DNA from: Dasypus novemcinctus
Taxonomy: Eukaryota > Chordata > Mammalia > Cingulata > Dasypodidae
NCBI RefSeq assembly: GCF_030445035.2
Contig: NC_080683.1
Span: 95,999,675-96,063,674 of the forward strand
Direction of reading: 5' to 3'
DNA length: 64,000 bases
Shown: positions 1 to 11,300 of the stretch, one piece after another
Numbering within the stretch: position 1 is the stretch's first letter
Layout of the letters: every line of letters starts with the position of its first letter
The notes under the pieces: model-generated
What the model was told of the DNA's origin: nothing
Databases searched by the model: none
What the model saw: only the letters and a program-made list of their open reading frames with translations
Position numbers and translations under genes: made by a program

Positions 1-410
1 ATTGGGTTTGGACGTGTATTCAACAGCAAGTAGGTTTCTTGCTGCCATGTAAACCTTCTCCATCTCCCCAAACCAGCGATTGCCTCCTAAGTCTTTAGCC
101 TTGTGTGACAGTGTTGTGGGAGGCAGGGTGGCCTCCACATTCATGTCCCTGTGGATGGCAATGCAGAGGCAACAACATTGTGCCAAGTGGCCCAGTGGTC
201 AAGGAGCTCCAGGCAGCAGCGGGCGGAAATGTCATTGGCAGCTTTAGGAGGAACCAAGAATCAAGCGCAATGTGGAACAGCTTGGGAGCAGATGGGAGAT
301 GATGCCCCTTTGCCCAGCTGGGCTTTCAAGGCAGGCTGAGGTCTGCCTTGCCCATGAATGGATATAGCACACCAACAGATCCCTATGGCCCACAGGAATA
401 ATTCCAAATT
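1..410. other. Unique-looking sequence, no gene seen
   Basis: Two overlapping short ORFs of about 60 residues occur (105-302, 151-339), but neither resembles a known protein. No repeat identified. Confidence 0.4.
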
Positions 411-870
411 CTTTAGGCTCAAAATGATAACCTGGTGCCAGACCCCCTTAGCACATCATCTCCTTTTACCCCACCAAAGCCACCTGCACCATACCGACCC
501 ATCCACTCACTGTTCTCCAAGCATACCACTTCCTTTCCAGCTTCCATACCCTGCACCCACGGCTTTGCCCTGCCTTCTTCCAAATAGTCTGTTCCCTCTA
601 CTGTATCATCTCCTCTGAGCAGTTTCCCCAACTGCCCACGCAGGCGCAGAGCTTGTCCCTCCTTTCTTTGTGCTGTCCCTGTGCTACCTTAACCTCCACT
701 CCAGAACTAGTCTTGTTGCAGGGAAGTGATTTATTGTCGTCTCTGCCTCCTTAACTAGGTCGTGGAGCTCACAGCGAGCAGGAACTGATTCTTTACTACC
801 ATTTGTGTCTCTGATGGCAGCCCAGTGCCTGACGTGCAGACGCATGTCATGTTCTGAATGATTCAGAGGA
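411..870 (+). repeat. Likely L2 LINE 3'-end fragment
   Basis: The segment around 750-840, with gtggagctcacagcgagcag, ctgattctt and cagcccagtgcctgac, follows the order of the L2 3' region (gtgagctcc...gggcaggaac...cccagtgcctggc). It is highly diverged and assigned from memory. Confidence 0.5.
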
Positions 871-910
871 TACATAACAGTTGCACATTTTTGATATGCT
901 AATTGATACA

Positions 911-1000
911 CTTTTTTTTTTAAGGTACCAGGGCCAGGCCTTGAACCAGGACCTAGTACGTGGGAAGCCAGGGCTCAACCACTGAGCCACACTGGTTCCC
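911..1000 (-). repeat. DAS-type SINE head fragment
   Basis: Minus-strand tRNA-like head behind a T-run (911-922), ending gagccacactggttccc at about 1000. The tRNA-derived body of the long subfamily is absent, so this is a short or truncated form. Confidence 0.75.
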
Positions 1001-1010
1001 CTGAGTTGGC

Positions 1011-1116
1011 TTTTTCATTTGTTTGTTTGTTGTTTGTTTTTTGTTTTGTTTTTAGGAGGCACCGGGGACCGTACCCCATGTGGGAAGCAGGTGCTCAACT
1101 GCTTGGGCCACATCAA
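1011..1116 (-). repeat. DAS-type SINE head fragment, second in tandem
   Basis: A GTTT-rich tail (1017-1053) then aggaggcaccggggaccgta, ccatgtgggaagcaggtgct and cttgggccacatc. Same orientation as the unit ending at 1000, about 10 bp away, as in a dimeric element. Confidence 0.75.
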
Positions 1117-1314
1117 CTCACTAACATATGCACTTTTGTCCTAAAATTTCCCTTGTTCTTGCTCTGGCTCAGATCGTGTCAAGACTAGCTGTTATAGAAA
1201 AGAAGGACATAGCATAACAGAAGCTCCAGCCAAACAAAGGGATAAAGTAGCAGGTGCCACCCATCCAGCCCAGGGGAGAGACGGAAGGGGAAAAGAGCAC
1301 ATTAATAAACAAAA

Positions 1315-1560
1315 GGAAAAAAACACGTGATCATCTCAATGAATGCAGAAAAGGCATTTAGCAAAATCCAGCACCCCTTCTTGATAAAAACTCAGAAAAC
1401 TAGGAATAGAAGGAAACTTCCTTAACATGATAAAGGGTATATATTCAAAACCCACAGTTAACATCATACTCAATGGTGAAAGATGAAGCCACTACCTTAG
1501 GAAGAAATCTAAAAGACTCAATATTGACCCATAAAAGACTAAATACATACATATAATTGA
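1315..1560 (+). mobile_element. LINE-1 ORF2 fragment
   Basis: The words gtgatcatctcaatgaatgc, agaaaaggcatttagcaaaa and cccacagttaacatcatact match the L1 reverse transcriptase region encoding the HMIISIDAEKAFDKIQ-like stretch. No ends or duplications are visible, and the frame is broken. Confidence 0.8.
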
Positions 1561-1946
1561 CGATTTAGGGTTTCCAGCTCACTCTAATCCAAGGAGGTGA
1601 GGACTTGAGAGGAAGAATTACCTAGCTGAACAGAGACATGAATATATTTTGGGATATATGAATTACTGTGTGTTAACTTTTCAACCCGTCTATAAAGGAA
1701 AAATATAAAAACCAAAAAAAAAAAAAAGAATACAATCTGCTGAATATATTTAATGAGAAAGCACCTGCAGTGGGACGGTGATGGTGCCTGGGGACTCCTG
1801 TGCCATTTTGCCCAGTAGTGTGCTTCTTGTTTCTATTTCCAGACCTACCTCTTCTCTGAGGGGCCTGTGGTTCTTCAAAACCCTGGGAAAAGAAGAAAGC
1901 AAGCAACGCAAACCCTGACTCTCGGCTTCAAAAGTCAGCTGCGGCT

Positions 1947-1977
<31 letters not shown>

Positions 1978-2427
1978 TGTCAGGTTGAATTTCTCTTGGC
2001 TGCTCCTGTCGAAGCATTCAGAACAACTGTGCGTGTGTGTGTGCACACATGCATGTGCCACTTTTATTAGTCATCATTGGTGGGGCCGCAGGGGGTTCAT
2101 GGTCCAACACTCACAGTTTAGAGAAGGACTGGGGGGGATCGCCGTGCTGGGGGCCTCCTGACTGATCCGGAACTCTCTGGCCTAGCAGGGCCTGCCTAGC
2201 TACCGGTTCACACCTTGGTTTTTCCTGGCCCCCTTGCAAAAATCCAAGCATGTAACACTTTCAGCATCCTACTCCTTGGGCTTCTCAGCCTGAATTACGA
2301 TTCTGGCTATTATAGACCTTGAAATCTTTAAGAACTGTTAGAAACTCCAGAACCGGCCATTCTAGAGGAAAAAGAGAATAATGGATTACTTCATTTTCCT
2401 CCAGTGCTTTCCCACTCTTACTTGGTG
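1561..2427. other. No gene or named repeat, apart from a CTG tract
   Basis: The longest ORFs here (67-103 residues) run through the CTG tract and low-complexity sequence and resemble nothing known. 1117-1314 is likewise featureless. Confidence 0.4.
1947..1973. repeat. (CTG)9 trinucleotide microsatellite
   Basis: Nine uninterrupted CTG units, then CTC CTG. Non-coding as far as I can tell. Confidence 0.95.
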
Positions 2428-3828
2428 TATTAGTCAGCCAATGGGGTGCTGATGCAAAATACCAGAAATTGGTTGTATAAAGGGTATTTATTTGGGTCAG
2501 GAGCTTACAGATACCAGGCCATAAAGCATAAGTTACTTCCCTCACCAAAGTCTATTTGGAGCAAGATGGCTGCTGACGTCTGCCAGGGTTCAGGTTTCCT
2601 GGGTTCCTCTCTTCCAGGGTCTTGCTTCTCTCTGGGTTTAGGGTTCCCCTCCTCCCAGGGCTTGCTTCTTCCTGGTCTCAGGGTTCCTCTCTTCCTAGGG
2701 CTTGTTTCTGTTTCCTCTGTGAGCTTACTTCCTGGGGCTCCAGCTTAAGGTTTCAGAATCAAACTCCAACATCAAAAACCCTCCAACTCAGATGGATAGA
2801 ATTAATAGTAATACATTATAGTGCATAGCAACTGGTTTATAAATGGGATTGTGACTGAAAAAGGTAGTCTGGGGAAGTAAATATCAATAGAAAGTAAGCT
2901 AAAGAATAATCTAGGGACTGAATAACACAGTGAACCCAGAGGCGGTTGAGAATTGTGGTTAAGGGTACAAACGCAAGAGAGCCCTTCTGTGAGCTAGAGC
3001 AGATGTACATCACTATTGCAGGGTGATGGGAATATGGAGAAACATGGGAAAACTACAATTGGTGTGATCTATAGACTGTGATTAACAGCAATACTATAAT
3101 ATTCTTGCATTAATGCTAGGCTATACTGAGTTGATAATTGTGGGGTATGGAAAAAGTGTGCCAAATGTATGCTATGGACCATGATTGGTGGTAATAGTCT
3201 GATGATATTATCTCATAATCTGTAACAAATGTTCCACCAGGGTGTGGAGTTGTACGAGAAATCTACACATCTATATGATTGTTTTGCAAGTTCACAATAT
3301 CTGTAACAAAAATACATTAAAAAAAATAGTATGGGTTGGGGAAAAAATACACCAAATGTAAGATAAGGAATATAGTGGGTAGTAATGTTTTGACGATGTT
3401 CTTGCTTAGTTTGTAACGAACATTTCACACCAATGCAAAGAGTTGGTGGAGGGGTGATGTATGAGGCCCCTGTGTGATGTTATGCATGTTTATTTTGTAA
3501 GTTTGCAATCTTTACTATACACTTATTGTTTATGTGTGTTCATGTATGAATGATATACTTCAATAAAATAAAAATAAAAACAACAACAACAATAAAAACC
3601 ACCTCCAACTCTGTCTTTTGCCATGTCTTTTATCTGCAAGTCCCCACCCACCAAGGGGGTGGGTGGCCAACACCCTACTGACACAAGAGGTTTACTTAAT
3701 TATACCAAGTAATAAAGTAAACCTCTGAATCTAATATAATCTCATATGCTCAGAGGAAAAGACCAGTTTACAAACATAATCCAGTATTTCTGTTTGGAAT
3801 TCATCAATAATATCAAACTGCTACATTT
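2428..3828. mobile_element. Xenarthran LTR-like repeat, split by a LINE-1 insertion
   Basis: The left part (2428-2789) runs from gtattagtcagccaatgggg through aagatggctgctgac and a three-fold, roughly 45 bp degenerate repeat built on gggttcctctcttccagggc (2585-2710). The right part (about 3597-3828) resumes with ctccaactctgtcttttgcc, ccacccaccaagggggtggg and ccagtttacaaacataatcc. I remember this as an abundant interspersed element in xenarthran genomes. LTR class is a guess and orientation is unassigned. Confidence 0.6.
2790..3596 (+). mobile_element. 5'-truncated LINE-1 (3' UTR and tail) inside the LTR-like repeat
   Basis: Non-coding 3' region with tatgctatggaccatgattg and cataatctgtaacaaatgtt, ending in an A-rich tail (caataaaataaaaataaaaa, then caacaac). 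The flanks aaaaaccctccaactc (2774-2789) and aaaaaccacctccaactc (ending about 3611) form an imperfect target-site duplication. The antisense relative is at 61562-61790. Confidence 0.75.
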
Positions 3829-4020
3829 GGTAATTGCTGAAACCCCCTTATCCTGCCTACCACTGTCTACCCATCAGACACACACAGTGTCCCTCTGTCT
3901 CCTTGTCCCTGGCTGTCCCTGGCCCAGGAAGCACCTTCCCACATGTTATTCTCAACTGCTTTCATTCTTGCAATATTTTGGAAATTCACATGGTGATATA
4001 TTTAGCCTCTCCATATTCAG

Positions 4021-4215
4021 ATGTGTAGATACTGCAAAGGATGTCAAATGCACCAATTCATTTAATCCTTCAAGAATTCTAAGATTATTTCTATTTCACA
4101 AAAGGGTATTTAGAAGGGGTAAGGTTTTTGTCCAAAGCCACAAAGCTAGTGAATTGTGGAATCTGAATTTGGACCTAAATCCTCTTGGTTCCAAGGCCCA
4201 TGTGTTTAACACCAC
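4021..4215 (-). repeat. MIR-type SINE fragment
   Basis: Reads as an antisense MIR: ttcatttaatccttcaagaa, cacaaagctagtgaattgtg, and a promoter-end like ccaaggcccatgtgtttaac. Very diverged. Confidence 0.6.
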
Positions 4216-5055
4216 CTGAGACCGTCTCCCCTAGAGGATTTTGACATCCCCATCCTAAAGGTAGTCCTCTACATCTGAAATTACTTCTTAACAATTTCCA
4301 GACAAGGCCACTGCTCTCCTGAAGCTTGATCAGACAATTCATGGTAATGTACAGCTTGCTTCTTTCCCTTACCTATCTGTCATTGCTAAAGGATAATTTT
4401 TCAAAGGGTAAAACCATGACTCTCATTATTATAAAATGAACATTACTAAGAGATTTTATTTCATTCATTATCAGTGATGGAACCAGTAAGTACTTAGAGC
4501 CAGCTCAAAGGAGAATTCAAAATACCACACCGTCATAGGTAATTAGGAATATTGAAATGAATTTACCCATATATGCCAAACTGGTCAATAGCCACAGGGC
4601 AGTGATGAATTGCATTCCACCGGACACAATCTATTTGCATTTCTGTGCACAAGAATCATTTGCAATATTATCAGTTTTCCACACCTTGGAATATAAAATA
4701 ACCCAGAATACACAGAAGACAGGTCTAGACAGGAACACCCTGGAATCATTTTTACCATTTCAAGGTCTTTTATGATTTTTCCTGACATCGTGCACACACT
4801 ATTTTATAGTGTGAAGGTATGATAATGTCACCACTCTCCTCCACAGCTGCACTTGTAAAGAAACATTTTCTCTTCAGAATGGATATAATAGAAGCATCTG
4901 GTACTCTGGCCCTCATTAGGTGGCGTCTACTAGAGAAAAGTATTCCACTCCCATCTATGCATTATTACCAAAGGAGTCCCCTAGCAACAGAGGCTATAAA
5001 AATCTTCAAAACCATGGCATGAATGGCTTGCACAGGGACAGTCACCTCTTACCTG
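4216..5055. other. No gene or repeat recognised
   Basis: Unique-looking AT-rich sequence. ORFs of 70 residues or fewer, without similarity that I recognise. Confidence 0.4.
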
Positions 5056-5282
5056 TTTTTGTTTGTTTGTTTGTTTCTTTATTTTTTAGATACTAGGGCC
5101 ATTGACTGAACCCAGTACCTCATACGTGGGAAGCTAATGCTCAACCACTGAGCCACATCAGCTTCCGTGAGGTGATTTTTTTTTTTCTTATTTTTTTGTT
5201 TTTAAGGAGGCATCAGGAACCGAACCCAGGGCCTCCCATGTGGGAAGCAGGCACTCAACTGCTTGAGCCACATCTGCTCCCC
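5056..5282 (-). repeat. Pair of DAS-type SINE heads, minus strand
   Basis: Unit 1 (5056-5166) has a GTTT-rich tail, cccagtacctcatacgtggg and a head ending at agcttcc. Unit 2 (5175-5282) has a T-run, ggaaccgaacccagggcctc and cttgagccacatctgctccc. They are spaced like the pair at 911-1116. Confidence 0.8.
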
Positions 5283-6740
5283 TCCCCTTTTATCTTTAAA
5301 GCCTGTCCCTACCTGTGTGGTGCCACTCCGAGGACATTCACAAAGGTAGGAAGTCTTGAAGCCCTAGTTGTTCTGACTAAAGAGTTGCCTTTGCTGTAAC
5401 AGAATACCCCAGCATGAAACAAATGTGTGCGAAAACGGCTTCCTGAAGCAGGGTATAGATCTATCTTTAAGAAGCCACCAATTTCTTCCTTCTCCAAACA
5501 CCTGTTTTCCTGCCTTGAGGATTTGGGCTCTTCCAGTCACTGGTCATGGACACTTTTTGAATAAAAGTTAAACAAACATGGTAAAAAGCATAAAACAAGA
5601 ACATCCCAGGGCCCCAAGCAGAGACGTCCAGGAGTGGTTTGGCAGGTGGTGTGCAAGAGCCAAGTTGCTACGGGGTCTTAGTCATCTTCCAGCCTCCTGG
5701 GGGAAGCAGAGTCTGAGACAAAAATTCAAGAGCAAGTCCTTTATTTGGGAGGTGCAGGAAATATGGGTAGAGACGTAGAAAAGAGAATAGAGCAGGCAGG
5801 CAATGAAGGCTGACTAAGCCATTATTACGGTGGGTGACTGAAGCTGAATCTTGCAGGAAAACTTGAGAAAATGGTACAAAATACAAACCTCAGAGTTATC
5901 CCACCCAGGGGGTGGTAGGTATTCATATATCAGTTTCTGTGTGTCCATTAATTGAGGTGACGGAGGGTGTAAGTTCCCCAGTATTTCCAGCTTGTTTCTA
6001 TTAGCCTCCGGAGCCGGCCAGAGCCACCTGAAGGCTGCATGTGGGGTGGGAGGAGAGCGGCCTGGGCAGGTACTGGCAGCCTCTGCCACCCTTCGCCTGG
6101 TGGGCTCTAACTCCAGTACTCAGCCTCTCCCCTGGTCTCTGCTTTCTTGCTTTTTCTCCTGCGATCAATTCATTTCTATATCTTCTAGTTCTAATTCCAG
6201 AATGAGAGTGCTTTAGAGAAGGAGAGAGCATCTGACTGAGAGGCTTGTCATATGGTCACCGTCCTGTTACCCTGGGCCAGCTCACCGGTCATTGCCAGCC
6301 TCTGGATTGCTTGTTCCAGGTCAGGGGCCTACTTCTGGCCCCTGTCTCTTGGTGTGAGGGTCAGGGGACGTGGAACATGACCGTTCCTGCTGCAGGCCGG
6401 TCTAGGGGCTTGAGGGGCCACTTCCCTGGCAAGGCTGACACATGCACGTTCTGTGCCTGCCGGGGGGGCAGAGGGAGGAGCTCTGCTTTTGCGTGGCTGT
6501 GCACACACATGTTCCCCTCACCAGCAGGAAAAGATGAGGCTCGAAGTCATTAAAATGTCTAACCTGAAGCTGCCACTTTCATATATATTTTTCCCCTTTT
6601 GAATTTAATGCATTATAATGTAATGCGTTTTGAATGTAATGACTTACATTTTGCTTGGCCTCTTGCAGTTTCTATCTTCACGTTTCCATGATCAAAAGCC
6701 TAACATACATGCAGTAAGATTGCATTCTATCAGGAATTGC
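5283..6740. other. No gene recognised
   Basis: Unique-looking; GC content rises at about 6000-6550. The longest ORFs (91 and 102 residues) have no recognisable domain and no splice-site support. Confidence 0.4.
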
Positions 6741-7059
6741 TAGGGAGGTGGCTATGGCTCAAGCAGTTGGGCTCCCGTCTACCATATGGGAGGCCCTGGG
6801 TTCACGTCCCGGGGCCTCCTTGTGAAGGCAGGCTTGCCTGCAAGCTGCAGAGAGCTGCTAGCCCACAAGTGCTGCCAAGAGCCAACTCAGCAAGGTGACC
6901 CAACAGAAAAGGGAGACAAGTGATAACACAGAAGAGTGCACAGCGAATGGACACAGAGAGCAGACAGCAAGCAAGCAGCAAAGGGGGGTGGGGGTGGAAA
7001 TAAAAATTTTTTTTAAAAGTGGGGTTTCTAAGTTTGGAGTCTGTCACATTTAAAAAATA
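6741..7059 (+). mobile_element. DAS-type SINE
   Basis: The head reads ggctatggctcaagcagttg and gggaggccctgggttcacgt, then a G-rich patch (6985-6998) and A/T-rich tail. Flanks ggaattgct (6732-6740) and agaattgct (about 7062-7070) suggest the duplication, so the insert may extend beyond the obvious tail at 7016. Confidence 0.8.
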
Positions 7060-7139
7060 AAAAGAATTGCTGCAATTCTTGGTGTCCAGGAGTTTGTCAG
7101 ATTTACCTGTGGGGACGCTGAAGTCTCACTGAGCTCCTG

Positions 7140-7345
7140 AGCCCTGTCTTTCTGTTGTCTGAAAGAGCCCTCCCTCTCACGGCTACATTCTCTCTCCTCA
7201 CCATATTTTCTTTCTAGCATTCAGCCCTCTCGACTACATTATTCTGTTTGTTTACTGTTAATTTCCTGAGTCCCCAGGAAAGCTGCTGTTGCCAGACCCC
7301 AGAAGGAGGTGAAAAAATTAATATTTGTTGAATGAACGAATCACT
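7140..7345 (+). repeat. L2 LINE 3'-end fragment
   Basis: Diverged L2-like body ending aatatttgttgaatgaacga, the typical L2 terminus with TGAATGA repeats. Confidence 0.6.
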
Positions 7346-9080
7346 GGGCCAGGACTTTGAGGTTTTTTCCTAGGAAAGGGATTGGGAGGATTAATTAGAT
7401 CTGATCCTGCTGGGTCTGTTGTGTGGTCCCTACTGTGACAACGACAGGCCCTAGCGTGAGGGCTGGCCAGGGCAGTGTAGAATCATCAGGCAGAACTGAA
7501 GCCATGGCCTTGGCCTCATCGGCACCGCTCAGACCAGTCCTGAGTCTCTCCTTGGAGATGGAAAGGTTGTTAGGCACCAGCAGGCAGGTGCGGCAGGTAG
7601 CGGTCTGTGGGGTGGGCAATGAGCAACACAGAAAAACCTGGTAGCCGTCAGGGTCAAGGGCAGGGGTTCACCTGCTCAGAGGGCAAGAACTGGCTCCTGG
7701 GTGAACAGAGTGCGCCCTTCCATGGGCCAGCACTGTGCGAGGGCAACTGCCAGTCAGGCCGGGAATTCACAGCAGCCGCCTTCCCAACCGCAGCCACCGC
7801 CCCCACCACTCCCGCCGTCCCGGCCCGGACCACACTCGGCAGCCCAAAGCTCTCTCAAGGCCAAAATAAACAGCTGTGGAAAACGATTCTCCAGGAGCTC
7901 TTGAACGTGCTGGGCTTCTGGAGCGCCTTGGAAAGGTTGCGCTTTTTGTAAACGATCAAAATCAGCACGCAGACTTATCACTTGCATCCAGGACTTCCTT
8001 TCCTTTCCAACTTTGGAAAGTCACCATGGATATAAAATTTTAAAAACTGTAATTAGATAAAATGTTAAAAGCATAACATCACTATTTTCCATAGTGACTT
8101 CCCTGTACCCAAACAGCATTTCCAACAACATGTTAGAGGAAAATTTTAAATGTCACTCCTCACCGAACCCATGACTTATTTAGATCCTTCATGAAGATAT
8201 CCTTCAGAGAAACTGGATAAATGAGAACAAGTTACCAGAAGAAATGTGCCTATGAATACTTGAGACTGCTGTTAATGGGCTAAGTCCCTTTCAAATCAAG
8301 GGTGGTGTAGACAGAGGCTGATTTTATCCGAGTGGGAGATTCAGAAAAGCGGGCAATTGACAGTTAGGCTCATAAAAAATGAACACAGTCCCTGCCATGA
8401 TCCTGTGTCAATGAAGGTATTGAGAGGAAATGGATATCTGTGGTAGAAGGAAAAAAGTTTTATTAGAAGAGTCAGCGTAAATGGAATTGCTGCTTTGTAA
8501 AAGGAAATCGTTTGTGGGAGTGGAAAAATCCAGATGTTCAAGGTCCTGAAACAGATGTTAAGAGTGTGTCACTCTGACAGGTTCCCACTGAATAAAAGAA
8601 TATCTTGAGGCAGATTATTCAAAGAAAAGTGACAGCAAAGAATTTCCTAAAACTATCGAGAACTCTCACTCTTTAGTAAATTTTTTTTTTCACTTTCAAT
8701 GCACACTATTCTTTTTATTCCAACTGATAATAATGCGTTCTGAGATAATGTTTTTATGTTAAATGTAGAGCTTCAAAACAAGGGGCTGCTATTCAGTCTC
8801 AAAGAGCCCTGGGGTTTCTAGTCATATTCCCACATATTACTGTAAAGAGAGGAGATGGTTTCTACAGCTACTGGAAGGTCAGCAGCTTTTCAGAACTCCC
8901 CAGCCTCATAGCGTTCTCAGCCCCAGAGGCATCCCTCGCCCTTCAATACACCTGGGCCCTTCTTAAGCGAGGTCACACCTTGTCCTGTCACCTCAGATCT
9001 GCAAATCTGACCACAGTTCTCTGCCCTACCGATTATTCCATTCCACCATTCTCACCAGGTCTGCTCTACATCAGCCTCAT
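7346..9080. other. No gene or repeat recognised
   Basis: Contains a short GC-rich patch at about 7760-7850 (ccgcccccaccactcccgcc) within otherwise ordinary sequence. Overlapping ORFs of 114 residues or fewer there are compositional. Confidence 0.4.
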
Positions 9081-11300
9081 TGGGAAATTCATTCATTCGT
9101 TCAACATCCATGTATTGATTGCCTACTCTGTGCCAGGCACTGTTCTTACTGTCCATCAGTGAACAGAACTGACAAAAGTCCCTGGCCTTGTTGGGGTGTG
9201 GTGGGGGAGGAGGTAGGTAATAAACAAGAGACATCAAAATAAATAACATTATGTGAGAAGGAAATAAGTGTTCTGAAAAAAACAGGGCAAACTAAGAGTG
9301 AGCTGGGGGGTGAGCTGTGAACAGGGTTCAGCCAGGCTGGCTTGCACCAGTTTCCAAGAGCTAACTGGGAGCGTCTCTTCCAAAGCCGATCTTCAGCAAC
9401 ATCAGTTTTGGTGACATCATGTTGGTAGCTGGAAATCAGCAGAGTTTTTACATCAGAGAAATTGACAAATGCTACAAAGCAGGGCTTTTTTCCCACACAG
9501 CCAGTCGTTAAACACCAGCACATGACTGGCTGCGGTTTTAAGTAGGACCTTGACATCTAAGCACACACATGAATGAGGTGAGAGTCAGCCTTGTGGGATA
9601 ACCTGGGAGAAGAGCATCGGAGACCATGAAAACAGTTGCTGCAGAGGCCCTAAGTCAGCAGCAGGCTGGTGTATCCTAGGAGTGGCAAGAACAGTGGACA
9701 GGAGTGGGCAACAGAGAGACAGTGTAAAAGGTGAGCTCACAGGGCTAACAGGAGACCTGATTGTGGAGGACCTTGATGGCCATTGGAGGGACTGGAGCTT
9801 TTACTCTGAGCATGATGGGAATCTATTGGAGGGTTAGAACTGAGGACTATCCCCACGTGATTTACTTTTTAAAGGACCACCGTGGCTGCTATGTTGAGAA
9901 TAGATTGAGTTGGCGTTCAGCTGATGGGGAGTAAAAAGATGGAAGCAAGGGGACTTCTTACAAAGTATTCCAGTGATTCTATTCTGTTATGTATGTGAAA
10001 TATGATGGCTAGAGTGAAGGCAAGGTGTGGTGAGAAAAGGCTGGATTCTAGGTACATTTTGAAAGTAATACCGACAGGAGGTACCCATTGATTGGATGTG
10101 GAATGTCAGAGAAAGGAATAAAGGCTGACACCAGGGCTTTCAGTTTAAGCAACTAGAAGGATAAAGTTATCATTTGAGGATGGAAGACTGTGGGTGGCCC
10201 AGATGAGGGGGCAGATCAGAAGTTCTGTTTTGGACAAGTAGAGTTTGAAATGTCTAATATGTCAGGGAGGAGGTAGATGTACAAGTCTGAAGTTCAGGAG
10301 AGAATTCTGACCTAAAGTTATATATTTGGGAGGTAGAGGTGGCATTTAAAGCTAAGGGACAGGAATGTAACACTAAGGAGTAGGTGTAGATATTTAAGAG
10401 AAAAGGAGTGAGGATTTAGCCTTAGAATACTCCAAAGCTAGCAGGTTAGGGAAAAGAGGAGGAACTAGCAATGGAGAGGGAGATAAGAGCAGAGACATTG
10501 GAGAAAAGCTGAAGGCAGGGAAGAAATTCTGTCAAGTAGGAAGAAGTGATCATCTGTATCAAATGCTGCTGATGGGTCAAGTAAACTGAGAGCTGAGAAT
10601 TGATCATTGTACTTCGGAACATGGAAGTAAATGGTGACCTGGACAGAAGTAATTTCACTGGTGAGAAGCCTCTCTGGAATGGGTTTAAGAGAGAATGGGG
10701 GAAACGGACTTGGCCCAGTGGTTAGGGCGTCCGTCTACCACATGGGAGGTCCGTGGTTCAAACCCCGGGCCTCCTTGACCTGTGTGGAGCTGGCCCATGC
10801 GCAGTGCTGATGAGCGCAAGGAGTGCCGCCCCACGCAGGGGTGTCCCCCGCGTTGGGGAGCCCCACGCGCAAGGAGTGCACCCGTAAGGAGAGCCGCCCA
10901 GCGCGAAAGAAAGTGCAGCCTGCCCAGGAATGGCGCCGCCCACACTTCCTGTGCCGCTGACGACAACAGAAGCGGACAAAAGAAACAAGACGCAGCAAAT
11001 AGACACAGAGAACAGACAACCGGGGAAGGGGGGTTGGAATTAAATAAAAATAAAATAACTCTTAAAAAAAAAAAAAAGAGAGAGAATGGGAGGAGTGAAA
11101 TTTGAGAGATTGAGTAAAGGAAACTCTTTTAAGGATAGCTGCTGCAAAGTAGAGCAGAGAAATGGGGCAGTAGATGGCAGGGGAATTTAAGTCTAGTAGG
11201 GTTTAGGTTTTTTTAAAATTTTGTTTTGTTTTGTTTTGTTCTAGATGGGAGAAATAAGAGCAAGTTTGTGTGGGAATGGGAATGAGCCAAAAGAAAGAGA
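9081..11300 (+). repeat. Ancient mammalian-wide repeat, copy 1 (interrupted by a SINE)
   Basis: Starts attcattcgttcaacatcca and gtgccaggcactgttcttac, continues with ggaccttgatggccattgga, agcaactagaaggataaagt, ttctgttttggacaagtaga and aaatgctgctgatgggtcaa, and ends gatgggagaaataagagcaa. Copy 2, with the same order of words, lies in pieces at 48886-49015, 50930-51924 and 52245-52500. I cannot name the family with confidence. Confidence 0.6.
10700..11078 (+). mobile_element. DAS SINE, long subfamily, nearly intact
   Basis: Head ggaaacggacttggcccagt with A box TGGCCCAGTGGTTAGGGCG and B box GGTTCAAACCCC, then a CpG-rich body carrying gcgcaaggagtgc-like words twice, and an A-tail. It is flanked by a perfect 12-bp duplication agagagaatggg (10688-10699 and 11079-11090). 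Young by its CpG retention. Confidence 0.95.

Noticed and set aside
3746..4219. 157-residue ORF
   Set aside because: Spans the end of an LTR-like repeat and an antisense MIR; coding by chance.
10713..10781. Possible tRNA genes at the SINE heads
   Set aside because: A and B boxes are present but the cloverleaf is not maintained, and each head continues into a SINE body with A-tail and duplications. tRNA-derived, not tRNA genes.
10685..11105. Overlapping 80-107 residue ORFs that recur in many places (14142-14736, 16466-16914, 18313-18919, 21414-21891, 22239-22630, 29622-30073, 42400-42972)
   Set aside because: They are translations of the CpG-rich DAS SINE body, not genes; the same peptides recur because the SINE recurs.
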